Assembly: GCF_019578655.1 (NCBI RefSeq) | Contig: NC_063262.1 | Location: forward strand, 20,281,582 to 20,345,581 | Direction: 5' to 3' | Source of the DNA: Ricinus communis | Lineage: Eukaryota > Streptophyta > Magnoliopsida > Malpighiales > Euphorbiaceae | DNA: 64,000 nucleotides | Shown: piece after piece, positions 10,141 to 21,838 of the stretch | Layout of the letters: each line of letters begins with the position of its first letter | How positions within the stretch are numbered: position 1 is the stretch's first letter | Notes under the pieces: generated by a model | The model's database searches: none | What the model was told of the DNA's origin: nothing | What the model saw: only the letters and a program-made list of their open reading frames with translations | Program-made: the position numbers and the translations under genes

Positions 10141-11372
10141 CTAGAATATATAGTTTAAACTCTTGTGATCCATATTTATTTCGCATGTCTCCTTGTAGAA
10201 ACAGTGCCTCCAGATCTTAAGAGCAAAAACTACTACTGCCATTTTCGAATCATGAGTGGAATAATTTCGCTCATGCCTCTTCAATTGTATAGATGCATAA
10301 GCCATTACCTTGCCATGTTGCATCAAAACACAACCCAGTCCCACTTTAGAAGCATCACAATACATAGTGATAGGTTAGCACTAGAGCTGAGGTCAAATAA
10401 TCCTTCAACCTCTAAAAGCTCCATTAATAAGCATCAGTGCGATAGAACTTGACATTCTTCTGAGGTCAACCTAGTTAAAGGCGCCACTATCCTTGAAAAA
10501 TCCTGCACAAATCGGCGGTAGTAGCCTGCCAAACCCAAAAAGCTACGAAGCTCTGTCACTATAGTTGGTCTCTGCCAATCAGTTACTGCCTTTACTTTTG
10601 TAGAATCTACTTGAATACACTATTTGTACACCACGTGTCTCAGAAAAGCTACACTTTCCAACCAAAACTTGCATTTGCAGAATTTAGCAGGTTCTCCCTT
10701 AAAGTCTGAAGTACCATCCTCAAATGGAACACATGCTCTTCTTCACTTATCATCAATAAATATGATGATAAAGCAATCCAAGAACAACTTAAACAACTGA
10801 TTCATTAGATTCATAAAGGCTACAAAAGCATTATTGAGTTTAAACGACATTACGAAGAACTTATACTGTGTATAACACGTCCTAAATGCCGTCTTAAGTA
10901 TATCTTCCTCACGAATCCTCAATTGGCGATACCCCGATCACAGATCAATCTTGGAAAAGCATGCAGCACACTAAAGCTGATGGAATAAATCATCATTACG
11001 AGGAAGCGGATATTTATTGCAAATCGCCGCCTTATTCAACTGTTAGTAATCAATACAGAGGCACAAGGTACCATTCTTCTTCTTCATAAACAATACTGGA
11101 GCACCTCATAAAGACATATTAGTTTTGATAAAACTCTTATTCAGAAGGTCCTGCAATTGCTCCTTTAACTCTGCTGATACCATCTTATAAGGTGGCATAG
11201 AAATGGGAACTATACTTGGTACCACATCGATGCAGAACTCTATTTCCCTATCAGGTAGTAATCCTAGCAACTCCTTTGGAAAAACATCGGAAAACTCACA
11301 AACAATATGAATATCCTCAACTCTGCCTTTTTTTACCGAAGTGTCCTTGACCAAAGCTAGTAATTTTACACA
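10141..11372 (-). pseudogene. Chromovirus reverse transcriptase and RNase H, disrupted
   Basis: RT starts in the open stretch 11106-11354, with the linker FSDVFPKELLGLLPDREIEF typical of chromoviruses. It continues with broken frames through KKKNGTLCLCIDY (about 11040-11090) and a catalytic FIDD box (10749-10760). RNase H lies at 10141-10365 with the CDAS catalytic motif and HERNYSTHD. At least one in-frame stop follows the IDY motif. The order PR, RT, RNase H, IN is Ty3/gypsy. Confidence 0.85.
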
Positions 11373-12744
11373 TGTATTTGAGTTGAATTTTAATGACTTT
11401 TGAGTAAATAGTTAGTATTAATTAGGAGTTTATTTAAGTTATATCATTATTCTAGTATTTTATTTACTTTTGGTTTATTTAGGAATTTGTATTTGATTTT
11501 AATAATTTTTTTCCTTTTTTATAGAAAAGATGAGAAAAAGGACCCTAAACAATCATGAAAAGCTATATCATGGTTAAATGTGCCCGTGTTACACACTGAA
11601 AGAAGGATCAGAAAGCATGACTTGACACACAGTCATGCCAAAAGCTATGCCTACTTCTGGATTTTGAAGAATATGACACACGAGCATCCTCCAAATAGTG
11701 TTTGTTTCTGCCCGAATCGAAGAAGTTGTGAAAGTTCAACATGGCTTTAAACACGGGCGTGCGATAAGTCATGTCCTAAGGCAGAGGCTGTGACATGGTC
11801 ACGTGCCAAGCCGTATCGAATAAAATAGAGTTTTCTTTCATATGAAACTTAGAAATTTAGAGCAGAATAAGGTTTCTTTTAAGTCTTGGCTATAAAAGAA
11901 GGGGGGGGGGGGGGGGGGCATAAATAGCTATTTTGGGGGAACAACCATTACAGATAAAAAAATTTGAACACTCATTCAAGGAGATCAAGAAGATTTGTGA
12001 AAGGATTCAAGAGTTTGAACTAACTACTTCATTTTCTTCTTTGATTTCTTTAATGATGTTTATGTGTTTTGCCGCAATCATGTTCAACTAAACTCTTCTT
12101 AGGGTTTAGATTTGTGTAGCTAGTCTATTACTTTTTTGGATCTTTATTTCCTTTCAATGAATTAATATTCACTCAATTTTATAAGTTGCTAATTATTCTT
12201 GTATTTGATTTTAGGCCTGATAAAATACATGTTTTTGACAAGAAAAGTTGCATAATTTATCAGCTTATAGACTTGTAAACTTAGGAACCTTGAACAAGAA
12301 AATAGATGAATTATTTGGGGAGTAATAAATTGCTAACGAACTTAATCAACCCTAGTTAATTGACATGACCATGAAAATAGGTTGTACTTGACTTTGATAT
12401 TCTTAGATGAGCTCGAAAGAAACTTTAAGCAGTTTGAGTGATTTACCCTTGACTAAGGTTAATGAATTCAATTGTGAAAAGATCTTATAATCCGAGTAAT
12501 AGCTAGTGAAACAAATCTGAGCTCTAATTTTAATTATTAGATTTAAAAAAATATTATTAGCTTTAAATTCTCTTTTCTTATTAGTTATTTATTCAATTAC
12601 AATTATTCGATTTTATTAGATTGTGAAAATATAATTTGGGCTGATACTTGGTATTAATCTCCTTGTGGAAATAATACTTATATTCACTCTTCACTACTTG
12701 TTGTGATTCGTGAACTTGCGGAATTTGCCTAATAATCCCTAACA
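11373..12744 (+). repeat. LTR (probably solo) inserted in chromovirus between protease and RT
   Basis: The chromovirus reading frame is interrupted between the protease side (ending near 12745) and the RT side (ending near 11372). When the intervening 1.37 kb is ignored, the conserved junction codons resume correctly. The insert begins TGTATTTG and ends CCTAACA. It has a plus-strand TATA box (11891) and recurrent short ACACGGGC-type motifs seen also in the solo LTR at 45935-47331. No clean 5-bp target duplication is visible (flanks ACACA and TTCAT). No internal coding region is present. Confidence 0.65.
11891..11918 (+). promoter_or_regulatory. TATA box followed by 18-G tract in LTR
   Basis: TATAAAAG (11891-11898) is followed after two A residues by 18 consecutive G (11901-11918). 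The TATA box would be the LTR promoter; the G run lies about where transcription would begin. Confidence 0.65.
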
Positions 12745-13665
12745 TTCATAGTGAAGCATCTATCTAGCCGTAATAGTAGACATGAGATTTGATGGTGTAG
12801 GCATCTGATTACCCTTGAAGTGAAACTTTGAGTCTCTTGGAATTCTAAAAATCATATGTTTTCCCAAACAATCCAACGTGTCATAATGCATAGCCAACCA
12901 ATCTATTTCCAAAATTACATCAAAGTTTAGGGCGTGCAACAAAATTATATCGGCAGTCATATCTCGATCTTCAACTGACACTAGACATGATTGAAAAATG
13001 ATGTCAGTCTCTAAAGCATCACTTAACAACATAGTCACAGACATGGGAACCTGAAGCCTAATTAGTTGAATACGCAATCTTATTGCAAAGTTAGGAGATA
13101 TAGAAGAACAAGTAGCCCAGGGTCTAACAATTCTCTAGTATCAAAATAACAAACTGGAATAATACTTGACACCACAATATTGGAAACTCAGGCATTCTGA
13201 TATGTGAGAGTGAACACTCTAGTTTGTCCACGGCCTGACTTCTGTGAACCTGATGCCTGGTTCTAAATTCTACCCCTTGGCTTGCCTAGCCTTGCCTCCG
13301 AACCACGACCCTGCTGGTCGGCAAATTAAGTTCTAACCTGGGAATAACTAGGAGCTGCTGAATAAGTTGGTCGGGCTATACTAGTAGATGAACCTTGAGA
13401 AAAAGCTAGCTTATTGAAATATCGAAGGCATGCTCGAGCCATATGACCCATCTCACCACATCTGAAACAAGCTTTATTAGATACTAGGCACGCTCCCTAA
13501 TATGGCTTGCCACACATTTGACAAGTACTGACTCTTGAACTTGAACTGTTGTAACAAAAATTCTATCTATTGCCATTAAATCTTTGTCCTAGCCTTAATC
13601 CTTGATTATACTTCCAATTATGCCTACCCATATGACTACGGGCATGACGTTGTGAGCTTTGTGCA
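12745..13665 (-). pseudogene. Chromovirus gag zinc knuckle and protease, disrupted
   Basis: The protease region is open at 12760-13077, with the VILEIDWLAMHYDTLDC block typical of chromovirus retropepsin C-termini. To its right, in broken frames at about 13390-13560, are two Cys/His clusters, including CFRCGEMGHMARAC, of the gag nucleocapsid. Gag is lost to the right, where minus-strand coding stops near 13665 and plus-strand LINE coding begins. No 5' LTR of this element is in the window. Confidence 0.75.
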
Positions 13666-14270
13666 CAACTTTTTTAAGATAAAGTTTTTCATAAAGAGTT
13701 GGACCTATTAAAGGCCTACATCCATGTTAAATCAGGATTTCTTAAAGGTGGTTCTGAGATGTTTCGGCTTCAATGAGCATTGGGTCCAGATGATTATGTA
13801 CTGTGTTTGAAATGTAACTTTCTCAATAAATGTGAATGGCTAGAAATTGCAGTCTTTTAATCCATCTAGAGGTCAAGGAGACCCCATATCACCATTTTTA
13901 TTCTTGTTAGTCACAAATGTTCTTTCTCGAAGGTTGACTGTAGGGATCTGTAATGGTAATCTTGAAGGGATAAAGCTTAGACGATCCAACCCTACTCTCT
14001 CCCATATGCTATTCGCATATATTATCTTTAGCAAGGCATCCTTTAATGAAGCTTTACAACTGAAAGAGTATTAGATCATTACAGCTTTCCTTCAGCAGGC
14101 AATTAACTTCTCAAACTCAGCTGTGTATTTCGGGAAGCATATTGTTGATTCTGCTGCAAGATCTTTCTATGGTATTTCTGAAGTTAAAAAAGCAGACATT
14201 TTTCATCCTTATTTCGGAGTGGCTTACTATTTACGGAAGCCTTAGGCAAGTTATAAAAATGAGGCCTTTT
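13666..14270 (+). pseudogene. L1-type LINE reverse transcriptase fragment
   Basis: Plus-strand reading, with breaks, shows DFLKVVLRCFGFNEHWVQMI, then RGQGDPISPFLFLLVTNVLSR (open at 13847-14074) and HMLFA followed by a damaged position where the FADD catalytic box should be. This order is the RT palm of plant L1 ORF2. Thumb-like sequence can be followed to about 14270. Endonuclease and RNase H parts are absent here. It lies directly against truncated chromovirus gag. Confidence 0.8.
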
Positions 14271-15337
14271 AATGTTAAATATACAAATTAAATTCAAATT
14301 ACACTACTTTTGGCATTTCTCAATGCAAAACTACTAATTAAATTTTGTATTTAGATTTAGCCAATAAAATATTTTTGATAAATAAGATTGTTAAACTAAT
14401 TAATTTATATATTGAAACATAATCATTCGTAAATAATTTTTTAATTTTTTTAATTTGTTTTCAACTTGTTTTATAGATGCAACTGTAATAGATAAATAGT
14501 ATTCTATATGCAATAAAGTATTTTAGCAAAAATTTATTACATTAAGTATTATAATGAGAGTATTATTCCTTTTTGCTATTTTTAAAAAAATTTAAATTCA
14601 AAAATAAATTAAAACCATTAATATTAGAATACATGTGATATTTAAGATCGAGATATTTTATATTAAATTATAATTATTAAGAGATTCTTATTTCTTATTA
14701 GTAATAAAAAAAATTAAATATATTACCATACTTTGAAAATAATTCTTATGAAATGCTACTATTTAGAAAAAATAAACATTAGAATATTTTCTTTTCTTTC
14801 AAATTTTTTGACTTAATTAGTAATAAATGAGATAGTTATTAGACTCTAGGTTTTAGAGGACAAAAAAATATAGAATGATGCTATAATTTAGGAAAGAATA
14901 AAATAAAAGATAATAAATTTTAATTTTTTATTTTAGTTTTTAAGTTTATATACTTATTTTTAGTTTTTTTTTTTCTACTTTGTAGGTTTTTTCATTAAAT
15001 TACATTCTAAAATTTAAATATTTTTTAATTTAACTTTATTAAAATACTTTTATAGTATATATGAACATTTGTAATTATACTTTGTAGTAAATCGACCAAT
15101 GCATACTAAAATTTACGACGCTTAGTCTAAGCATGTTTACTCAATTAAAAGAATATAAGTTTATATCCATGATATGCACATTTGAACCGAAAATACTTTA
15201 ATTATGTGTATGGATTTAATTCAAAAATTTAGCTATTAAATATTAAAATAAAAAATTCAAATAGCATATTTTTAATTGTAATTTGAAATTCTGAGTTAAA
15301 ATCCTAAATTCATCAAAGATTTTGTTTTAGATTGTAT
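14271..15337. other. AT-rich spacer, no gene seen
   Basis: Over 75 percent A+T by eye, with many short A and T runs. No coding frame, inverted terminal repeat or known motif recognised between the LINE fragment and the Athila-like LTR. Confidence 0.6.
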
Positions 15338-16613
15338 TGATAGGTCCATTATATATAGAGGATGTTTTAGTGCTTTAATAATATATTTTATACAATATGG
15401 TGAGTTATTTAAGTTTAATTGTCTATTTTCATATAATATTAGCCAAGAAAGAAAAATATGGAGAAAAATATTAAAAATGAGAAATAAGCTTAATTGGACA
15501 TGTTCGTATAAAGGCTCAGGATTAAGACACATGAACCTGCTATTTGCTGTGCTAACCGAATTATAAAATGACCAAGATGGGCCTTTTAATCATTTTGTAT
15601 TATTATTAGGATTTATATTAAGAGTTATTTATGTAATAATATTTAGTGAAGATAATGATATGTATAATCTTATCTATCATATAGACTTATATTGATATAC
15701 TTGTCTCGAGCGAGACTTAGTTAGAGGTGGACTCTTTTTAATATAAATCTCTACAAATCTAGTTCTAGATGAGGAGGAGAGTTCTCTCCATTCTGCTTTC
15801 TACATCTGTCCACCACTATTTTCTATATAATTCTTCCATAAACACTTTAGTTTAGTTCTCGTTACTCTTTTTAAGATTTAAGAAGTTTTTCAAGAAGAGG
15901 AAAGTGAGGATCAATTATCTTTCTACTTGAAGAAATTCTAGATCTAAAGGGAGCTCTTACTTTATTATTTTATGTCTTTCTATTTAATATCATGATCATT
16001 GGGTTAAATATGTTAGGCTAGTTTTCATAAGTATTTAGTTTAGCATTTTTACTTATGTATGAACCTTGTTATTTGTTTATTTAATGAGTGATTTCTTTAC
16101 CTTCATATATTTATTAGTTTTAGTTATTATTGTTAGTTAACCATCATATTAATTTAATGATAATAATTTTTATAAAAATATTTAGATTGAATGTATTAGA
16201 GACACCATCTTTGCTTCAATCTGTATTGGTAGAAGAAACTTTGGTTGCATCATTAGTTTGAGTAGCTCAAGAAAAAAACACATCACTATCTCATTCATTA
16301 GATCTTGGCTTAAAGTAAAAAAAGAAGATTACTAAATAATTGGCTAGACTAAATACTATTTTCATTATATAGTTTTAAATCATAAGCATTTGCATTGTAT
16401 ATTCAGTTATTATTTGGTTACTTTTATTTATGAATATTATTCTCTCAAAATACTGGTTTATAGTGTTTAGATTTACTTTTATAATTTTATGTTGATAATT
16501 AGTCTTTATAATAAGTGGTCTCATAGTTCTTTGATAGATCGACCTCAGGGTGAATTTACCGCTTTACTATAAGAACGGTTCGTGCACTTGCGAGTATTAA
16601 CTTAGACACATCA
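15338..16613 (+). repeat. 5' LTR of Athila-like element
   Basis: 1276 bp, TGATAGG... to ...ACATCA. Aligns along its whole length with 20539-21838. It lacks about 20 bp near 15400 that the right LTR has. A TATA-like AATATAAAT lies near 15738, matching the stronger TATATATA of the right copy. Confidence 0.9.
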
Positions 16614-16636
16614 AGTTTTTAGCGTCGTTGCTAGGA
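16614..16636 (+). other. Primer-binding site of Athila-like element
   Basis: Immediately after the left LTR, the sequence TTTTTAGCGTCGTTGCTAGG matches the usual Athila PBS pattern TTTTTGGCGCCGTTGCCGGG, with changes at CpG positions. Such changes are what methylation-driven decay would leave. Confidence 0.75.
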
Positions 16637-16861
16637 AACTCTGTCCAAATTTTATTATATTGATTGATTATCAAAAGTGTCTTTTATTTTTTTATTTTGT
16701 ATTTTGTGTTTTTTTGCATTTTTATTTTATTTTTCAATTTTATTATTTTAAGTTTTTAAATCTGAAATTTTCTTTTGTTTTGTATATGAAGAAGAAAAAC
16801 TAAATCAAGTAACTCATCAACTCAAGAGATTGAAAAGGAATCAAAAGAAGAAATTGAAATC

Positions 16862-18570
16862 ATGGCAACCCCACTAAGAAAAGTAGGAGCTGAAAAGCAA
16901 ATGGCTATAAAAGATTATGCACGACCTATAATTGGTAATATTACTTCATGCATAGTTCTAAGTGATGCATCTATGAATTATGAACTAAACAAACATTCAT
17001 TTTAACATGCTTCCTTCATTTTATGGTACGTCTAATGAAGATGCATTAACATTCATTATAGAATTTTATGCTATAGTTTATACTTTCCATTATCTAGACT
17101 TAATGAGGATCAATTGAGAATGAGGTGTTTCTCTTATTTATTGAAAGATAGAGCAAAGGCTTGGTTATTGCATCCTAATTTTTTGAGAACTTGAGGTGAA
17201 GTTTATCAAAAGTTTATGAGTAGGTTTTACTCACATCAAAAGACCAAAGAATTAAGAGCTGAATTTCTATTTTTTATCAAAAGAATACTAAGTCCTTTCA
17301 TGAAGTATGAGATCACTTTAAATCACTTCTATTGCAATGCCCACACCATAGATATCCACTTTCAATAACTAACCAACTATTTTAGGATGGGTTGATACAA
17401 TAATATTAATGTGTGGTTGATAATGCAGCTAGGGGTGTTATGTTAAAAAGGATAGCTGACGAGGTTTATGACATCTTTAGGATGTTAGGAGCCAATTCTC
17501 AACAAAAGAGTGTGATGATAAAAAGAGTAGGAGTAAATGAAGTAGTAGCTAGTAGTGAGATGGTCATGCAATTGGCTGAATTGAATAAGCAAGTTAAGAT
17601 GCTTGCTTCAATAAAATCGCACCAACCAATGAAGTATGTGGTATTTGTGGTATTTATGGTCATAGTGTTAATGTTTGTTCATCTTTTAATAATTATAAAG
17701 AAAATATGCATGACCAAGTAAATTTAATATATTCTTACCAACCCATGCACCCTATGAATGACCCTTATTTCAACACATATAACTCAAATTGGAGAAAACA
17801 TCAAAATTTTTCTTGGAGATACAATGATCAAAACCCACCACAATTATTTAGAAACCAAATCAACCTCATTATCAAGACTAATATTCTCAATTCCAAAGAA
17901 ACTTCAATCCTTTCTTTTAAGATCAAGAATAATTTTTTTTTTTAATCTAATGAGTAAAGAAAGCCAAGTTTAGAAGAAACACTTCAATCATTTATGATGG
18001 CTTCTCATGATAGGATGGAAAAGAATGAGAAAAAGACAAATTATATTGGGGCTTCAATGAAATGTTTAGAAAAGCAAATGTGACAAATTATTGAAGTTTT
18101 TCAATAGCTCAAGAAAGAGAAATTATCAAGTCAACCTGAACAAGCCAATTATGTTACTACTATTAGAAAATGTGAGGTTATTGATAATAAGATTGATATG
18201 AAAACTGAAAAAGATTCTTCTTATGCAGGTATATTTAAAAATTATGGATTAGTGGAAGTAAAATTTAATGAAGAGAGCATGGAAAAGGAAGAAAAAGTAG
18301 CGCCTAATCTTAGGCTTGAGAAGAAAGAAAAGGAAGCATTTTTTGGATCTGAATTTCATAAGGCAGCTCAGCCTTAGAGGCCACCTATTCCTTTTTCCAA
18401 CCGACTAAAAGAGAACAAATAATTTTTTAAAAATATTGAGATTCTTTCTAAAGTTAACACTAATTTACTTTTGTTAAATGTTATTAGGAATAAGCCAGCT
18501 TATGCAAAGTTATATAAAGAGTTGAATATCAACAAAATGCGATATATGAACAATAAAAAAAGTAAAAGTA
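16862..18570 (+). pseudogene. Athila-like gag, disrupted
   Basis: From an ATG at 16862, about 250 bp past the PBS, plus-strand frames with stops give a gag-like protein. A retrotransposon-gag segment lies near 17030-17400 (readable RAKAWLL near 17150-17170). An Ala/Arg and hydrophobic-repeat segment is open at 17413-17721, and a Tyr/Asn/Gln-rich region at 17706-17945. A Glu/Lys-rich part precedes the protease. It would form the virus-like particle; several stops show it is dead. Confidence 0.7.
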
Positions 18571-18579
18571 GCAAGTGCA

Positions 18580-18880
18580 GTGCTTCAACATCAGTTGCCC
18601 CTTAAAATGAAGGATCTTGGTAGCTTCACCATTGATATTACATTAGGTGATAAAAAGGTTATAAAAACCATATTAGATTTGGGAGTGAGCATCAACTTGA
18701 TGCCTTATTCAATTTATGAACAACTTGGTTTGGGAGAGTTGAAGCCAACCACCATATCTTTGCAAATTGTAGATAAATCAATAAAATATCCTAGAGGTAT
18801 AATGGAAGACTTGCTAGTTCAAGTAGGTAAGTTAATAATTTCTGTTGATTTTATAGTATTTGATATGGAAGATACACGCA
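18580..18880 (+). pseudogene. Athila-like aspartic protease, truncated
   Basis: The motif LKMKDLGSFTIDITLGDKKV, then a retropepsin-type loop reading LDLGVSINLMPYSIYEQLGL, then ISLQIVDKS and DFIVFDMED. This is the conserved Athila protease block. The catalytic Asp position reads DLGVS in place of DxGAS, which is common in this family. After DFIVFDMED the normal continuation to a GRPFL-type end and RT is replaced by unrelated GC-rich sequence. Confidence 0.8.
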
Positions 18881-18884
18881 AAGT

Positions 18885-19070
18885 TGCACGGGCCCATAGG
18901 AGGATCAATGGTAGCACAGATGGGCCTGCAAGCAGCACAGATGCTGGAGCACCAGCAATCAATGGGGGCGCAGAAGGCCTGCAGTGTAGGCAGACGCGAC
19001 ATCAGCTTCACGATGCAGTCCGCATGGCTCGGAAAATATCACGGGGCGTTGAAAGTGTAAAAATTTTGAG
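18885..19070 (+). other. GC-rich patch replacing pol in Athila-like element
   Basis: About 185 bp clearly richer in G+C than its surroundings, with imperfect repeats of GCACAGATG and GGAGCACCAG. It follows the protease without a stop, so the protease frame runs through to 19077. It resembles the GC-rich stretch often found in the 3' non-coding part of such elements, so it may be the far side of a deletion that removed pol. Origin not established. Confidence 0.5.
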
Positions 19071-19077
19071 CTTTTAG

Positions 19078-20523
19078 TTATTTTTGGATGAAAATTAAAA
19101 TAATTAAATCCAAAAAAAAATAGGAATTAATTATAATGAAAAATAGAGTTATTTTTAAGTTAAAACACTCTCTTTATAAATTAAATACATATCCATTTCC
19201 TCAACATAAACAATTATATCATTGATTTAGGGTTTTATTTTAGATTTTATTCTAGGATTTATATTTATTAATTTTAGGACCTAGCTTTTAATTATCTTAA
19301 GCTCTAATTTTTCTAGTTCATTTAGGATAGTTTATTATTTTCAATTCTTTATTTCTTTTATAATTATCAATGATGTGTGTTTAAGTGTGCTTCTAAGGTT
19401 AGATGGTGGAGATTGGAATTCAAGTTCATGACTTACTATGCATTGCAAAACTCCAAAGGAGTGTTTTATCTTTTTCCTCCTTTCTTGTTATTTTTATATA
19501 TGCAATGACATTAAGGACAATGCCAAATTTATGTATGGGGGAAGAAAATAGAATATTTCTTCAATTATACTTTATATGCCATGAGAATTAGCAACTTTGG
19601 TTAATCTTTTGCAAAATTATAAATTTTTTTACTCAACTTTTTATTATTTTTCTTTATAAGAGTCAATAAAAGAATGCTATTATGTCAAGATTTTTGAACT
19701 CTTGAATTAATATTTAACATATATATGTGAACTCATAAGTTTATTTGCACTTAAATGATCAAGTGTTCTTTTACATATGGACATGATTAGTAGTTTGGCA
19801 AATTTGAGATGGGTATAATGAGAAGTGTATGATTTAGATTATTATTTCCTTGTTATTAAATGAGCATGCCTAAGTTTGTGAGATATGATATGGGCAAGTA
19901 AAAGCTCCAACTCCGCTTATTTTCGTCGCTTAGTAACCGAAAATCTTCATGACCAAATGTTGATTTTTGCGTAAAAAGACAATTAAAATTATGAGTATAT
20001 AAAGCATCTTGATGTTGTTTTATTGAGTAACCAGGTGCATTCATCACCCATGCTGTATTTGCATAAAAATACATAACAGCTCAAGAAAGAAGGAAATACC
20101 CCAAGTATCAAAAATTAAAATCCAAGAGGTGTAAAGAAAAGAAAAAAAAAAAGAGCTTGAAAAAAAAGTGATATAAAAAATGTACAAATGCTATCGATCT
20201 CTTATTATGAATGAAGGTTTTTCCTTTTTGATAGAGTTATGATAATTTGAATTATTCATCATAGTTGTATCCTTTAAAAATGAGTTAGGCTATTTATAGT
20301 AAAACATGTGTGAAAGATTGAATGTTTGAGTCTTTTGATTAACAATGATTGAGTTTACATTTTTAAACAAAATTATTATGCTTTAAGTGTTCTTGGGTTG
20401 ATATGATCTTTGCATTAGTGAGATTTTTTTAAATAATATCTTGAAGTTGAGTATGAATGTTCTTCATTATTTTTGCAAAGGTTAATTCCTAAGTTGTTAT
20501 TTACTTGAGACAAGTAAAGGTTT
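19078..20523. other. 3' internal non-coding region of Athila-like element
   Basis: No supported gene. A conserved-looking ATTAAGGACAATGCC...TATGGGGG motif near 19509-19543 resembles the internal polypurine-like motif of Athila 3' regions. The remainder is AT-rich. The short open frame 19403-19591 is not convincing. Confidence 0.55.
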
Positions 20524-20538
20524 AAGTGTGGGGGTATT
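20524..20538 (+). other. Polypurine tract of Athila-like element
   Basis: AAGTGTGGGGGTATT directly precedes the TG of the right LTR, the expected place for plus-strand priming. Confidence 0.7.
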
Positions 20539-21838
20539 TGATAGGTCCAAATTATATATATATATATATATATTTATGATGTTTTAGTGCTTTAATAGTA
20601 TATTTTATATACAATATGTTGAAAATATGTGTTTTTACCTCACTTAAGCTTAATTGTCTATTTTCAGGTAATATTAGCCAATAGAGAATACTCAAAAAGG
20701 AGTTTAATTGAATATGTTCGCGTAAAGGCCCAAGATTAAGATACATGGACCTGCTATTTGTTGTGCTAGCCGAATTATACCAGGCCCAAGGGGGCAATTT
20801 TAGTCATTTTATATTATTATTAGAATTTATATTAAGAGTTATTTATAGGATAATATTTGGTGGATATAAGGATATTTATAATCTTATCAATCAAATAGAC
20901 TTATATTGGTATATTTATCTTTAGAAAAACTTACTTAGAGGATGACTCTTCTTTATATATATCTCTGCAAACCTAATTCTAGAGAAGGATAAGAGTTTTC
21001 TCCTATATGCTTTATGCATCTATCCACCACTATTTTCTCTATAATTCTTCCATAAACACTTTAGTTTAGTTTTCATTACTCTTTTTAGGATTTAAAGAGC
21101 TTATCAAGAAGTGGAAAGTGAGGATCAATCATCTTCCTACTTGAAGAAATTATGGATCTAGAGGGAGCTTTTACTTTATTGTTTTATGTTTTTCTATTTA
21201 ATACCATGATCATTGGGTTAAATATATTATGCTAGTTTTTATGAGTGCTTAGTTTAGCTTTTCTACTTATATATGAAGCTTGTTATTTATTTATTTAATT
21301 AGTGATTTCTTTAGTTTCATATCTTTATTAATTTCAGTTATTATTGTTAGTTAACCATCAAATTAATTTAGTGATAATAATTTTTATAAAAATATTTATG
21401 TTGAATGTATTAGAGACACCATCTTTGCTTCAATCTATGTTGGTAGAAGAAACTTTAGTTGTATTATTAGTTTGAGTGGCTAAAGGAAAAGACACATCAT
21501 CATCTCATTCATTAGATTTTAGCTTAAAGTAAAACATGGAGATTACTAAGTAAGTGGCTAGGCTAAATACTATTTTCATCATATAGTTTTAAATCATAAG
21601 CATTTTGCATTGCATATTTAATTATTATTTGGTTACTTTTATTTATGAATATTATTCTCTAAAAATACTAGTTTAAAGTGTTTAGATTTACTTTTATTGT
21701 TTTATGTTGATAATTAGTCTTTATAATAAGCTGTCTCATAGTTCTTTGAGATATCGACCTCGGGATGAATTTACCGCTTTACTATAAGAACGGTTCGTAC
21801 ACTTGCGAGTACTAATTTAGACACATCACACATGAACT
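20539..21838 (+). repeat. 3' LTR of Athila-like element
   Basis: 1300 bp, TGATAGG... to ...ACATCA, aligned with 15338-16613. A TATA-like TTTATATATATC lies near 20953. A short (TA)n tract (20554-20573) near its start is absent from the left LTR. Confidence 0.9.

Larger units (their letters stand above)
15338..21838 (+). mobile_element. Athila-like Ty3/gypsy element lacking RT and integrase
   Basis: Two related LTRs (15338-16613 and 20539-21838), both starting TGATAGGTCC and ending GACACATCA, bound an internal region of only 3.9 kb. A primer-binding site follows the left LTR. Gag and protease with Athila-type motifs follow, then a GC-rich patch and non-coding DNA leading to a polypurine tract. 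RT, RNase H and integrase are missing altogether, so the copy could only move with help from a complete relative. A third LTR of the family starts at 63226. Flanking 5-mers (TGTAT, CACAT) do not form a clear target duplication. Confidence 0.85.

Noticed and set aside
15296..15532. Minus-strand 78-codon frame, with a similar one at 20552-20797
   Set aside because: Both fall in the Athila-like LTRs; the similarity is LTR similarity. The frame runs against the element's orientation and is not kept between copies.
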